Origin: a virus
DNA length: 64,000 bases
IMG/VR virus record: IMGVR_UViG_3300025913_000034
Coordinates: 1-64,000 of that record
Direction: 5' to 3' (one strand)
Below, piece after piece: positions 40,147 through 49,419 of the stretch. The notes below the pieces were generated by a model. The model did not search any database. It was not told where the DNA came from and saw only the letters and a program-made list of their open reading frames with translations. Each line of letters opens with the position of its first letter. Position 1 is the first letter of the stretch. A program made the position numbers and the translations under genes.

Positions 40147-40763
40147 CAGTCCTCCTTGGCCGGCGGCTCGACGGTGCCGCCTGCCGGGACCGCGGTCTCC
40201 GGGCCGTGTTCGCCGGTGACGGCCGGCGCTTGCTCGGCCTGCTGGCGGTCTGCGGCGGCCGCGGCGATGTCGTGCTGGGTGATGGTCGTGCCGGGGTCGT
40301 GGTCGACGATGGCGGGCACGACCGGCACCTGATAGGTGAGGTCGGTCCAGCGGGACCGCGGCCCGTTGTCGTGTTCCTCGGTGGAGACGAGCACCACGTC
40401 GCCCTTGGGGTGCAGCCCGCGCTGCACCGCTTCCTGGATGACGCCGCCGGCGTTGGCCAGGTGCCACGGGTGGTCGTCGGCGATGCCGATGGCGCCGACG
40501 GAGAACTTCTTGGTGAATACGCCTTCGTCAGTGGGCTCGGGGGTGCGGTGTTCGATCTCGCCTTGCACGTCGCCGTCGAGCGCGGGGTGCTGGACTCGGG
40601 ACGGCTCGACCGGCAGGTCGGGCAGCTCCGGCTCCGTGTCGATCTCGGTTTCGTCGGCCGCGGTGTCTTCGGGCTCGGGTTCGGCCGGCGCAGGTGTGTC
40701 GGCGGCCGCGGGCACGGTGGCGCGCTCGGCGGGCTGCGTGGTCTCCGGGGTGGGTTCGGTCAT
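40146..40763 (-). CDS. acidic head-region protein
   Basis: Encodes 205 residues. The first 75 residues are a disordered Glu/Pro/Thr tract, followed by a folded centre (FTKKFSVGAIGIADDHPWHLANAGGVIQEA) and another low-complexity tail. Encoded just downstream of the major capsid gene. Could be a decoration or auxiliary head protein. Confidence 0.6.
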   Translation of the reverse strand: MTEPTPETTQPAERATVPAAADTPAPAEPEPEDTAADETEIDTEPELPDLPVEPSRVQHPALDGDVQGEIEHRTPEPTDEGVFTKKFSVGAIGIADDHPWHLANAGGVIQEAVQRGLHPKGDVVLVSTEEHDNGPRSRWTDLTYQVPVVPAIVDHDPGTTITQHDIAAAAADRQQAEQAPAVTGEHGPETAVPAGGTVEPPAKED

Positions 40764-40791
40764 CGCCGGCTCCTGACTGTGATGGGTGGAT

Positions 40792-40826
40792 GGTGGGCAC
40801 GGGCTTCGGGACGCGCCGTGCCCACC
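40792..40826 (-). terminator. hairpin after the capsid gene
   Basis: A perfect 11-base stem (40792-40802 with 40816-40826) lies just downstream of the capsid stop in the minus-strand operon. It probably attenuates transcription so that capsid message exceeds that of downstream genes. Confidence 0.65.
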
Positions 40827-40839
40827 GGTCTGGCCGGCG

Positions 40840-41898
40840 TCAGGAGCCGGAGTTGTCCTCGAGGATCGACACCGCGTTCTCGTGGCCCAGGGCGAAGCCG
40901 CGCCGCGCGCGCATCTTCAGGATCGATTCGTCGGTCAGCGCCGACAGGCCGTTGCGGCCGTCGATGAACACGCTCTCCGGGCCCGAGCGGATGCCGAGCA
41001 GCAGGAAGGACGGGACCGTCAGCATCGCCAGCGGGTTGCCGGTCGGCTTGGCCGTCGGGGCCGCGGACGTCTTCGCGCCCAGGGACCACTTCACCGGGTA
41101 GCCCATGATGTAGTCGGGCACGTTCTGTGCGCCGCCGGCGGTGCCGTTGCTGGACTCGTTGAAGATCGGACGGTTGTTGCCGTCCTTGATCCCGCGCAGC
41201 TTCTTCTTGAAGTTCGGGTGGCAGATCCACAGGGCCTGCTCTTCGTCCCAGTAGTCGCCGGACTCGACGATCGACGCGACCGAGGACAGCAAGTCGTAGG
41301 TGGTGCCGCCGGTGCCGGTCTTGGTCAGGTTGGTGTTGGCGGTGTAGCCGGTGTTCGAGTCGGACTGGGTGAGCTGGTAGTACACCGAGTCGAACGCGCA
41401 GCCGCTGGTACCCTTCGCCGCCGTCACGGCCAGACAGGCATTGTCCAGGCCCTTGGCGTAGGCGGTGCCCCAGTCGGTCATCTTGGTGTTGATGATGTCG
41501 GCCAGGGAGTCGTCGATGTCCTCCTCGGCGATCCGGACGGCCTTGCCGAACTTCTGGACGCGCAGCACCACGTCGTCGTTGGTGTTGGTGTCCTCGCCGT
41601 AGGTGCCGCCCTTGGCGATGATGTCGACGTCGACGCCGCCGGAGCGCGGGGTGGAGCGGGTCTGCGACTTCATCGGGACCCGCTGGGCGTAGGCCTCGAT
41701 GGCGGAGGTCTGCCGGACCTTCTGGATGACGTCGGAGCCGAATTCCTCGGGGATCCACGCGTCGAAGTTGTCGCGGGCGCCACCACCGGCGGAGCGGATC
41801 GGGGTGCCGTTGCGGCGCCAGCCGATGATGTCGCCGGGGTCCACGTCCTGGACGCGCGGGTCGAACAGTTCGAGGTCGGGGTGAATCAGGGAGGCCAC
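40840..41898 (-). CDS. major capsid protein
   Basis: Encodes 352 residues. After an N-arm (LIHPDLELFDPRVQDVDPGDIIGWRRNG) it has the HK97-fold-type patterns YAQRVPMKSQTRSTPRSGGVDVDIIAKGGTYGEDTN, VRIAEEDIDDSLADI and a C-terminal ALGHENAVSILEDNSGS. Flanked by scaffold and connector genes. Similar 350-residue capsid proteins are common in actinophages. Confidence 0.88.
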   Translation of the reverse strand: MASLIHPDLELFDPRVQDVDPGDIIGWRRNGTPIRSAGGGARDNFDAWIPEEFGSDVIQKVRQTSAIEAYAQRVPMKSQTRSTPRSGGVDVDIIAKGGTYGEDTNTNDDVVLRVQKFGKAVRIAEEDIDDSLADIINTKMTDWGTAYAKGLDNACLAVTAAKGTSGCAFDSVYYQLTQSDSNTGYTANTNLTKTGTGGTTYDLLSSVASIVESGDYWDEEQALWICHPNFKKKLRGIKDGNNRPIFNESSNGTAGGAQNVPDYIMGYPVKWSLGAKTSAAPTAKPTGNPLAMLTVPSFLLLGIRSGPESVFIDGRNGLSALTDESILKMRARRGFALGHENAVSILEDNSGS

Positions 41899-42034
41899 GT
41901 CGGTGCCCTTTTCGTGTGATGGGGTTCGGGTCTGGCCTGCGCCCCATCACGGGCACGCCGGTCGTGTTCGGATGACCGATCACCGGTTTCGTGCTGGCCG
42001 CGCACCATGTGCTGCGGCCTCATCAGGCAAGGTA

Positions 42035-42056
42035 GGGGCCCCGTCAACAGGGCCCC
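42035..42056. terminator. hairpin between scaffold and capsid genes
   Basis: GGGGCCC (42035-42041) pairs with GGGCCCC (42050-42056). On the plus strand it is followed by five Ts. In the minus-strand operon it stands right after the scaffold stop and before the 130-base leader of the capsid gene, where it may stabilise or attenuate messages. Confidence 0.55.
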
Positions 42057-42065
42057 GACCGTTTT

Positions 42066-42848
42066 TCAGCTGGCGCGGCTACGGCTGCCGAGGATCTGTT
42101 CGGCGTAGCGCTCGCCGGTGGTCTTCGGAGCGGGCCGGGCGTTGTTCTTGCCGGCGGCGTCCAGCCGCGGGGCGCGGACCTTCGTGACCGGGGCCGGTTC
42201 GTCCTTCTTGAACAGCTCCGGGAACGCGTCCTTGATGCCGTCGATCTGGTCGTCGAGGCCGGAGACTTCGCCGTCCTCGTCGATGTCGATGTCGTCGAGG
42301 TCGAGGGTCCGCAGCAGCTTCTTGATTTTGGCGTCGCTGGTGTCGGTGAGCCCTGCGGCCAGCAGCGCGGCCTTGGCGGCGGAGTTGACGACGACCGGCT
42401 TCAGCTTCTTCTCCGCGGCCGCCGCCGCCTCCTCGCGGGCTGCTTCGAGCGCGGCTTCGGCCTCATCCGACGACGGCTTCTTCGTGGCCGTCTTCAGTTG
42501 CGTGGTGAGCTCGCGGGCCTGGGCGCGGGCGGCCTTGGATGCGGCCCGCTCCTTGTTCAGCGCCTCGGTCAGCTTGTCGATGTCCGACTGCTTGTAGGCC
42601 TTCTCGGCGGTCTTGGCCGCCGTAGGCTTCGGCTTCTCCTCTTCGGCGTCGTCGCTCTCCTCGGCGTCGTCGGTCTCGTCGTCGTCGGCCGCGCCGCCGG
42701 CGCCGCTGCCGCCTTCCAGGTCGATGCCGGTGTCGTCGTCGTCATCGTCTTCGGCGCCGCCGGCCTGGACGCGAACGGGCTTGGTGCCGTTGCGCACCCA
42801 GCCGATGATGGTGCCCGGTTCCGGGCGGTCGCTCGTCACGAGCGTCAT
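42066..42848 (-). CDS. capsid scaffold protein
   Basis: Encodes 260 residues from the ATG at 42848 (GGAGG upstream). Highly charged: an acidic N-terminal third (EDDDDDDTGIDLEGG), a central Ala/Glu/Lys coiled coil and a basic end, which is the usual look of scaffolds. It begins with PGTIIGWVRNGTKPVR, strikingly like the capsid N-arm. Upstream of the capsid gene as expected. Confidence 0.82.
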   Translation of the reverse strand: MTLVTSDRPEPGTIIGWVRNGTKPVRVQAGGAEDDDDDDTGIDLEGGSGAGGAADDDETDDAEESDDAEEEKPKPTAAKTAEKAYKQSDIDKLTEALNKERAASKAARAQARELTTQLKTATKKPSSDEAEAALEAAREEAAAAAEKKLKPVVVNSAAKAALLAAGLTDTSDAKIKKLLRTLDLDDIDIDEDGEVSGLDDQIDGIKDAFPELFKKDEPAPVTKVRAPRLDAAGKNNARPAPKTTGERYAEQILGSRSRAS

Positions 42849-42918
42849 GCATGCCTCCATGAGGGTCGGCGCCTACAGCATCCCGATGAGCTGGAGATCA
42901 CCCGTGCTGGCACCGTAG

Positions 42919-43983
42919 TCAGCGTGTCGACGGGGTCCGCCGAGACGGCGCGGCTGGGACAGCGCGGGTGGTGAACCGGCCGCGCCGTACCGCGGCGCGG
43001 GCGTAGGCCTGCACGGTCGCGGGTGCGTTGACGCCGCGGTTCAGGAGCCGCTGTGCCGCGCGGACACGTTCGGGCCCGGATTCGCTCGGCAACGACCAGC
43101 CCTTCAGGACGGAGCGCTGGGCTTCGCGGCGCAGTGCCGCCGGAAGGTCGACGGCGCCTGCTACCGATCCTCTCCACACCGCGGTGCGGCATCGGCAGTG
43201 CGGGTGGATGGGCGGGGAATAGATGGGTCCGGGTGGCCAGATCCGCGGCTTGGCGGTGAACGCTGCGGCGTGTGCGGCGTCGAACGACTGGCCCGGATCG
43301 GCCACGCGCCCGGACAGTCCCAGGCATGTGAGACAGGCGTCCGGCTCGGCGATGAGCAGCCGCTGCGCGTCCAGGGCGTCGGCGACCGCGGCGATGCCGG
43401 TGTTGGCGGCACCGTTGACGGCCTGGACGGTGGCGGCTTGGGCGTCGTTCGCGGCACGGTGCGCCTTGGCAAGCGCGGCGGCAACATCCGAGAACGCCGG
43501 GCCCGCAGTGTTCAGTGCGCCGTCGGCATCGGCGATGCGCTCGGCGACGGCCGCGGGCAGCCCGGCGATCGCGCGCAGGGTGGTGTCGTCCAGGCCTGCA
43601 TCGACGCCCGCGGTATTGGTGCCCGTTTCGCGACCAGCTTGGGTGATGCCGAGATCCAAGGCGCGGTTCGCGTAGCTGCGCAGTACGTCGCTTCTGCCGG
43701 CGGGAACGTCCGCGAGCTCACGGCGGATCGCGGCGATGACCTGCCCCTGCCGGATCGGGTCGGCGGCGGCGTCCAACGATCCGAACGCGGTGATCCAGGC
43801 GGTGGCGGCACGGCGCTGGATCCGGATCAGCCGGGCACGCAGCGGCAGGGCAACTGCGCGGGCGGCCAGCTGCTCCAGCGCGTACAGCTCGGCGGCGTGC
43901 AGCGCGATCTGCGCCGCCGTCGGCTGCTGCGGCTGCGCGGCGGCCGCGGTGCTACTCGGCGGCGGGGGTGGCGGGGACGGCAC
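42919..43983 (-). CDS. MuF-like minor head protein
   Basis: Encodes 354 residues. A helical N-terminal region is followed by DACLTCLGLSGRV and PIHPHCRCRTAVW, the Cys/His signature of the phage Mu F/SPP1 gp7 head morphogenesis domain. These proteins bind the portal and enter the capsid in few copies. The frame overlaps the portal gene by about 30 bases. Confidence 0.85.
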   Translation of the reverse strand: MPSPPPPPPSSTAAAAQPQQPTAAQIALHAAELYALEQLAARAVALPLRARLIRIQRRAATAWITAFGSLDAAADPIRQGQVIAAIRRELADVPAGRSDVLRSYANRALDLGITQAGRETGTNTAGVDAGLDDTTLRAIAGLPAAVAERIADADGALNTAGPAFSDVAAALAKAHRAANDAQAATVQAVNGAANTGIAAVADALDAQRLLIAEPDACLTCLGLSGRVADPGQSFDAAHAAAFTAKPRIWPPGPIYSPPIHPHCRCRTAVWRGSVAGAVDLPAALRREAQRSVLKGWSLPSESGPERVRAAQRLLNRGVNAPATVQAYARAAVRRGRFTTRAVPAAPSRRTPSTR

Positions 43984-45712
43984 CGGCGGCGCCCTGCTTC
44001 GGTGGCGCGGGCGGCGCCGGGAACACGATCAGCGGCTTGTCGTCGTCGACGCCCGGCACCGGCAGCTCCGGGGCTGTCGGCTCTTCCTCCGGTTCGTCGA
44101 TGCGGGCCGCGTTCACGGCCTCGCCGACGACTTGGGAGATCAGCACCTGGACCTGTTCCTCTTGCAGGATCCCGAACCCGAGTGCGGCACCCAACGCCTG
44201 CAGCGCCTGGCCGATCTTCAGGAGCATGTCGACCTGGACGGGCAGGTCGTCGTCTCCGTCGCCGAACCACTCCTCGATCTGCTCGGAGGTGTAGCCGGCC
44301 TCCAGGAACGCCTGCCGGACGGGCAGGCCGGCCTGCAACTTCACCATGAGGGTCTGCCAGCCGTTCTCGTCGTCGACGGTGGCCGGGGACTTCCAGTGGA
44401 TGTCGACGTCGGCGTCGTCGATGCCGAGGATCAGCAGCGCGAACTCGAACAGCTCAGACCAGGTGTCGCCGTAGTACTGCTGACGGTCCTTGATCTTCTT
44501 GGTGAACGGGGCTTCCATCGCGCGCAGCGCCTCACCGGAGATGGGGGCGCCGGTCGGGTCCAGCCGGGTCAGCGGCGTGTCGGTGATCAGGCCGCCGAAC
44601 CGCAGGTACAGGGTGAGGGGGTCGGTGAACACGGTGGGCTGTGCCTGGTCGAACTGGCCGACTCCCTTGACGCCTTGGAGCCACCAGACGCTGCCGGCGT
44701 CGGCGGACAGCTGCGACTGGGGGTCGCCGGGGCGGGAGGTGGCGCCGGTGTCGAGGGCGAACTGGAATTCGTCCTCGTCGCCGGCGGCGAGTTCGGAGGA
44801 GTCGGTGTCGCCGTCGGACAGGGCATAACGCTGGGGGAAGGCGTTGTAGTCGACGCCTGCCATGTGCGACAGGATCAGTTTGCGGATGGCGTCTTGGACG
44901 CCGTAGAAGCCTTCGTGTTCCGGGGTTCCGTAGGGGTCGTCGTTGCGGAAGTGGAAGACGGGGATGACGCCGAACGGGTTGGTGCGCGGCCAGCCGGGGC
45001 CTTCGTCGACGTCGGCCGGGTCTGTGGTGCCGCCGATGTCGCTGTCAAAGAACGGGATCATGTCTTCGGCTTTGGGCCGGGTGATGCCGGGCTTGGACCA
45101 GTACTTCTCGATCCGGTCCGGGTAGTACAGGTCGACGCGGACCCGCTTCTGCGCGGTGAGAACCCACTGCTTGACCGCGAAGGCCTTGCGCATGGGGTTC
45201 TCGGGGTCGTAGAAGACGCGGCAGGACCGCGGGGAGTTGTAGAAGATGTCGACGTTGCGGATGCCGTCGGCGTCGGGGTCGTCTTCGGGCGAGGGCCACA
45301 CGATCACGTAGGCGTCGCCGTACTTGCCCGCGTTCCGCATGATCGTCTTGGATTGGCGGCTCAGCTTGTTGTCGCGCCACAGGTCGTCGATCAGCGTCTG
45401 TGCGCCGGCGGTCGCCGACGTCACCGCGGCGATCTCCAGCCGTTCGGTGACGGCCTCGACCGGCTTTTTCGCGAAGTTCATGCGGAAGGCCTGGCCGGTG
45501 CGGGCCATGGCGCGGCGCAGCCGGATCGAGGCGTTGGCCTCGGCACGGGTGCCCTTGTAGTACTGCTCGGCGGTCTCGTAGGGGCCGTCGGATTCGGCGA
45601 GTTCGGCCAGCGCCAGTTCCAGGTCCGACGACGGTTGCGTGCCGCCGTAGTCGGGCATGGCGCCGGCGCCCGGGATGACGTCCGAGACGGATCCGTCGGT
45701 GATCGACAGCAA
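43952..45712 (-). CDS. portal protein
   Basis: Encodes 586 residues from a TTG with GGAGGAAGG upstream. The stem, clip and wing order is visible through MNFAKKPVEAVTERLEI, WRDNKLSRQSKTIMRNAGKYGDAYVIVW and PFTKKIKDRQQYYGDTWSELFEFAL, typical of SPP1 gp6-like portals. It forms the dodecameric DNA entry port. C-terminal acidic/Pro tail. Confidence 0.9.
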   Translation of the reverse strand: MLSITDGSVSDVIPGAGAMPDYGGTQPSSDLELALAELAESDGPYETAEQYYKGTRAEANASIRLRRAMARTGQAFRMNFAKKPVEAVTERLEIAAVTSATAGAQTLIDDLWRDNKLSRQSKTIMRNAGKYGDAYVIVWPSPEDDPDADGIRNVDIFYNSPRSCRVFYDPENPMRKAFAVKQWVLTAQKRVRVDLYYPDRIEKYWSKPGITRPKAEDMIPFFDSDIGGTTDPADVDEGPGWPRTNPFGVIPVFHFRNDDPYGTPEHEGFYGVQDAIRKLILSHMAGVDYNAFPQRYALSDGDTDSSELAAGDEDEFQFALDTGATSRPGDPQSQLSADAGSVWWLQGVKGVGQFDQAQPTVFTDPLTLYLRFGGLITDTPLTRLDPTGAPISGEALRAMEAPFTKKIKDRQQYYGDTWSELFEFALLILGIDDADVDIHWKSPATVDDENGWQTLMVKLQAGLPVRQAFLEAGYTSEQIEEWFGDGDDDLPVQVDMLLKIGQALQALGAALGFGILQEEQVQVLISQVVGEAVNAARIDEPEEEPTAPELPVPGVDDDKPLIVFPAPPAPPKQGAAGAVPATPAAE

Positions 45713-45767
45713 CGGGCCTTCCTCCCTGCAGGGTCAGGCCCAAGGTAGGAACGGCGTCTACAGGGGA

Positions 45768-47351
45768 TCAGTCGTCATCGTCGTCGTCGGAGTACTGCGG
45801 CTGCTTGCTGGCGGCCTTGGTTCGGCGCCGCACGGGCGGGATGAACACGTCCACGCCGGTTCCGATCGCGTCGACGAGGTCGTCGTGGGCGCCCTTGGGG
45901 AACGCGACCATCTGCTCCTCGGCGGCCAGCAGCTCCTGCTCGTGCACCACCTGCGGCAGCTTCGCAACGTCCTCGATCTCGGCGACGACTTTCCCGCCGG
46001 CGATGAGCGCGCGCGGCCTGGTCTGGTATCGCTCCAGTAGCCGGGCCGCGCGGACTTCCTTCGGCTCGGACTGGTGCTTGGTCTTCACCGGCACCGGCAT
46101 GCCCTTGAGCACCATGTTCTTCCACAGCGCCGCGCCCTGGTTGGTTTCGACAACGATGCCGCGGATCTCCGGGTACTCCTCCAGGACCGCGAGCACCCAG
46201 GCGCGAAGCGGGTCGCCGGGCTGGACGCGCCGGGCCCACGCGGCCCGCACGACGCAGCGGCGGTGCGGCTTGGAGTAGGCGACCACGGCCATGGCGGTGA
46301 AGTCGGAGCTGCTCTTGTCGGTGACCGCGGGGTCAATCGACAGCAGCGCGTGGGTGAGCGCCGGCACGGTGGCGTGGGTGACGTCGCCCTCGGTCCAGTA
46401 GACGCCGTCGCGGCCCAGCGGGTCGTTGTCGTAGTTGAGTTTGTAGGAGCGGGTGTGGCGGATCTCTTTCAGGAACGCCAGCGGCCACTTCGCCGGCCAC
46501 AGGGAGCGTTCCTCGCCGGTGACGTCGTCTCTGAGGATCGCCTTGTAGTGGTGGACGCGGATCTTCTCGTCGACGACCCACTTCGCGGGTTCCTCGCGGG
46601 GCCGGGTCTTGGTCTTCACGAGGTCGTGAATGATCGAGCCGGGCATGGTGACGGTGCCGGCGATGACCACCCTCGCCCTGATGTTCAGCGGCAGGATCGC
46701 GTTCTGGACCGTGGCCAGCCGCTTAGCCTTCTGGTGGTCGCTGTAGTTCGACTCGTCCGGCTCGATGTCGTCCAGGATCAGCAAGTCCGGGCGGCGGTGG
46801 CCGACCTTCATACCGAGGGTCTTGGCGTCGACGCCCTTCGCGCCGAACACGAACCCCGACTTGGTGATCAGCAGGCTGCGGTTGTCGGCTTCGGTCGAGC
46901 CGGATGGGCGCCGGCGGGCCGTGCACAGGTCGGGGAAGTCGCCGCGCAGCAGCTCGTTCGTGTCGAGTTCGTGCTTGAAGCTGAGCAGGTGCATCTCGGC
47001 CTGGGTGCCGGAGTCGGCGAACGCCGCGATGAACTTCTTGTGCCCGAACGCCGCAGCCCAGATCGGCAGCACCAGAAACAGCCACGTGGACTTGCCGGCG
47101 TCGCGGGGACAGACGTAAGCGTCGCGATCGGACTGCGGTTCGGTGGTGGGCAGCGCCCACTCTTTCGCGGCGTCGGCGAGTTCTAGGTGGAACTCCGACA
47201 GGGTGATCTGGTCGGAGGTCTCCGGTCCGCGCAGGTGATGCGGCAGGTAGGTGAGCGCGAACAGCAGCGGGGAGAACTTGCACACCAGCTTGCGGGACTC
47301 GGCGTTCAGGAGCATCTCCGGCCGGAACGCCGGAGCGGTCGGGCCGGTCAC
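45768..47351 (-). CDS. terL: terminase large subunit
   Basis: Encodes 527 residues. The ATPase half has a Walker A RDAGKST at 83-89 and Walker B LLILDDIEPDES. The nuclease half has LLSIDPAVTDKSSSDF, GIVVETNQ and HDDLVDAIGTG with the acidic metal ligands. It translocates and cuts phage DNA at the portal. Overlaps the small-subunit gene by ATGA. Confidence 0.95.
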   Translation of the reverse strand: MTGPTAPAFRPEMLLNAESRKLVCKFSPLLFALTYLPHHLRGPETSDQITLSEFHLELADAAKEWALPTTEPQSDRDAYVCPRDAGKSTWLFLVLPIWAAAFGHKKFIAAFADSGTQAEMHLLSFKHELDTNELLRGDFPDLCTARRRPSGSTEADNRSLLITKSGFVFGAKGVDAKTLGMKVGHRRPDLLILDDIEPDESNYSDHQKAKRLATVQNAILPLNIRARVVIAGTVTMPGSIIHDLVKTKTRPREEPAKWVVDEKIRVHHYKAILRDDVTGEERSLWPAKWPLAFLKEIRHTRSYKLNYDNDPLGRDGVYWTEGDVTHATVPALTHALLSIDPAVTDKSSSDFTAMAVVAYSKPHRRCVVRAAWARRVQPGDPLRAWVLAVLEEYPEIRGIVVETNQGAALWKNMVLKGMPVPVKTKHQSEPKEVRAARLLERYQTRPRALIAGGKVVAEIEDVAKLPQVVHEQELLAAEEQMVAFPKGAHDDLVDAIGTGVDVFIPPVRRRTKAASKQPQYSDDDDDD

Positions 47352-47824
47352 ACGCCGGTCTGCTCGCGCCGCGCCTTGATCGCGGCTTCCTGCGCTTCCG
47401 CCGCCGCCTTCGCCTCGGCGATCATCGCTGCGGTGGCGGGGTCCACCTGGGCGCCCTCGCTGACGGTGGCGTCGACCTTCGTCGGCGCGTCAGTGCCCTG
47501 TACCTTGGCCAGCCGTTCGGCCCAGCCGCGGATCTGGCCCCAGGCCTCGACGGCGGTCCGCGGCTGCTTGTGGTCGCGGGCGATGAGCAGCAGGTCGTCG
47601 ATGGCGGCGTGCGCGAGCTCGGTGGCCTCGGCGCGGTGTAGCTCGACCTGCTTGGCCGGGATGGATTCGAGCGCGTCGAGGTAGATCTCGTGGGCGCGCT
47701 GCAGGGACACTCCGAGTTCGGCGCCGATCTCGGCGTAGGTGACGTTCTGCCGGCGCAGCTCGACGACGCGGGCTCGCCGCTCGGCGGTCTTCTCCCTGGC
47801 TTCCGGTGATCGCGTCGTTGCCAT
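47348..47824 (-). CDS. terS: terminase small subunit
   Basis: Encodes 158 residues. Residues 20-60 (VVELRRQNVTYAEIGAELGVSLQRAHEIYLDAL) form a helix-turn-helix for recognising the packaging site, then a helical oligomerisation domain and a low-complexity end. First gene of the virion operon; its promoter must lie in the 200-base gap shared with the lysis genes. Confidence 0.82.
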   Translation of the reverse strand: MATTRSPEAREKTAERRARVVELRRQNVTYAEIGAELGVSLQRAHEIYLDALESIPAKQVELHRAEATELAHAAIDDLLLIARDHKQPRTAVEAWGQIRGWAERLAKVQGTDAPTKVDATVSEGAQVDPATAAMIAEAKAAAEAQEAAIKARREQTGV

Positions 47825-48022
47825 TCAAGGGTTCCTGTTCAGGAGTGCCACGGTCCCGATCTTGTGGCGTGGTTTTCAGTGTCGCGGGGGTTTCAACGGC
47901 TGTTGTCTCGGGCGCCGTCGGTTCCAACGGGACCGCCTGCTTCGTTGTCTGTTGGCGGCGTGCGCGGTGATGGTCTTGACCGGCTGCGGAGTCTGGGGGC
48001 GACCACCAGCTTCGGGAGCCTC

Positions 48023-49051
48023 ATGACGACAACGATTTTCGGGCCGGACATCTCGTCCTTCCAGCAGGGCCTGAGTTTGGCTCGGCTCGCGCAGGCCTCG
48101 TTCGTGATCGCGAAGACGACCGAGGGCACGTACTACACCGACGCGGACTATCAGGGCTGGCGTGCTCAGGCGGCGCTGCTTCGCAAGCCGTTCGTCTGGT
48201 ATCACTTCCTGTCCGGGGAGCCGGCAGCGGCGCAGGCCGCGCACACCGCGGCGAACGTCGGCGACCTGGACCTGCCGGGGATGCTCGACTTCGAGCCGGA
48301 GGGTTCCTTTCATCCGACGCTGGCCCAGGCGATCGCCTACGTGGATGCGGCGCTGGCGGAGGGGCTGAATCTGCGGCTGGTGTATCTGCCGCACTGGTAT
48401 TGGCAGCAGCTGGGGTCGCCGAGCCTGCAGGCGTTCCGGGACCGGAAGCTGCAGCTGGTGTCGTCGGCGTATCCGGGCGGTACCGGGGCGCCGTCGGCGA
48501 TCTACCCGGGGGACGGTGCGGCGGGGTGGGCCGGCTACGGCGGGATGTATCCGCTGCTCTACCAGTTCACGAACCAGGCGTCTGACGGCGGTAAGCCGCT
48601 GGACTACAACGCGTTCCGCGGTACTACTGCGCAGCTGCTCGCTGCTTTGGCACGGCCGTCGACGACGCCCGCGCCGACTCCTGCACCATCATTCAGTTCG
48701 GATCCGGAGGACGATCTCATGCCCGCTTTCGCCACAGGACAGATCAACGCCGGCGCGGACGCCGTGACGGTGGTGGGTACGCCGGCGCCGAACACCAGCA
48801 CGGCCGGCTGGGGGCGCGTCTGGCTTTCGTTGGCCTCGGACTTCGGGGACGCGCACGTGCGGGTGGCTGTGTGGACGCACGGCGAGGGCTGGTCGCACAT
48901 CTTCGAGGACGTGCTGGTGGCGCAGTACGGCGACCGGGCGAACCCGCTGAACGGGCCGTTGCCGGACGGCGCCCAGAAGATCAGCATCAAGCGGTTGCCG
49001 GGCAGCGAGAACCTGCCGATGGCGTACCTGCTCGAGGCGATGCACAAGTGA
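48023..49051 (+). CDS. GH25-type endolysin (muramidase)
   Basis: Encodes 342 residues. The first 205 are a glycosyl hydrolase 25 domain: FGPDISSFQ, FVIAKTTEGTYYTD, WYHFLSG, MLDFEPEG and YQFTNQ correspond to the barrel strands with the catalytic Asp/Glu pair. It cleaves the MurNAc-GlcNAc bond of peptidoglycan. A Pro/Thr/Ala linker leads to a C-terminal beta domain, perhaps cell-wall binding. Start ATG preceded by GGGAG. No signal peptide, so release depends on a holin. Confidence 0.9.
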   Translation: MTTTIFGPDISSFQQGLSLARLAQASFVIAKTTEGTYYTDADYQGWRAQAALLRKPFVWYHFLSGEPAAAQAAHTAANVGDLDLPGMLDFEPEGSFHPTLAQAIAYVDAALAEGLNLRLVYLPHWYWQQLGSPSLQAFRDRKLQLVSSAYPGGTGAPSAIYPGDGAAGWAGYGGMYPLLYQFTNQASDGGKPLDYNAFRGTTAQLLAALARPSTTPAPTPAPSFSSDPEDDLMPAFATGQINAGADAVTVVGTPAPNTSTAGWGRVWLSLASDFGDAHVRVAVWTHGEGWSHIFEDVLVAQYGDRANPLNGPLPDGAQKISIKRLPGSENLPMAYLLEAMHK

Positions 49052-49377
49052 GCGCCTGGTCGAAGTATGTCGCCGAGATGGAGCGGGAGTTCGGCTCGGT
49101 CTGGCGCCGCTATCACGTGGCCGCGCAGCTGGGCCGGCTCGCGTCCGGTGTGGTGGGCAGCGTGCTGTGGACGGTGCTGCACGGCAGTGTCCACGACTGG
49201 ACGGGGCTGGTGCCGGTGGTTTCGGGGGCGCTGTGGGCGACGCTGGCGCAGGTGTTCCCTCAGGTGCCGTGGCTGCTGGTGCGCAGCCGTTTCGGTTCGG
49301 GGCCGGACAAGGCGCCGGGCGGCGCGGGCACTCCCGGGGCCGGGCCGGCTGAGCCGCCGCCTGTGGTGACGGGCTGA
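49048..49377 (+). CDS. holin-like membrane protein
   Basis: Encodes 109 residues from a GTG overlapping the endolysin stop. Two hydrophobic segments (about 28-45 and 52-75) and a Pro/Gly-rich hydrophilic C-terminus. Size, topology and position after the endolysin gene fit a class II holin that permeabilises the membrane. Confidence 0.75.
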   Translation: MSAWSKYVAEMEREFGSVWRRYHVAAQLGRLASGVVGSVLWTVLHGSVHDWTGLVPVVSGALWATLAQVFPQVPWLLVRSRFGSGPDKAPGGAGTPGAGPAEPPPVVTG

Positions 49378-49419
49378 ACGAGATCACGTGTGCGCCCAGC
49401 GCGCGGAATGGGGTGCACT

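Noticed and set aside
43736-45748. 670-codon open frame on the plus strand opposite the portal gene
   Set aside because: It is an antisense shadow of the portal gene caused by GC-rich codon bias; the minus-strand protein has clear portal motifs. The same applies to long plus-strand frames opposite the capsid, terminase and tape measure genes.
47862-48026. Small lipoprotein-like frame ending in VLTGCGVWGRPPASGAS just before the endolysin gene
   Set aside because: A lipobox-like end and ATGA overlap are tempting (spanin-like), but there is only a weak TTG start and no ribosome site, and the upstream residues are not a good signal peptide.
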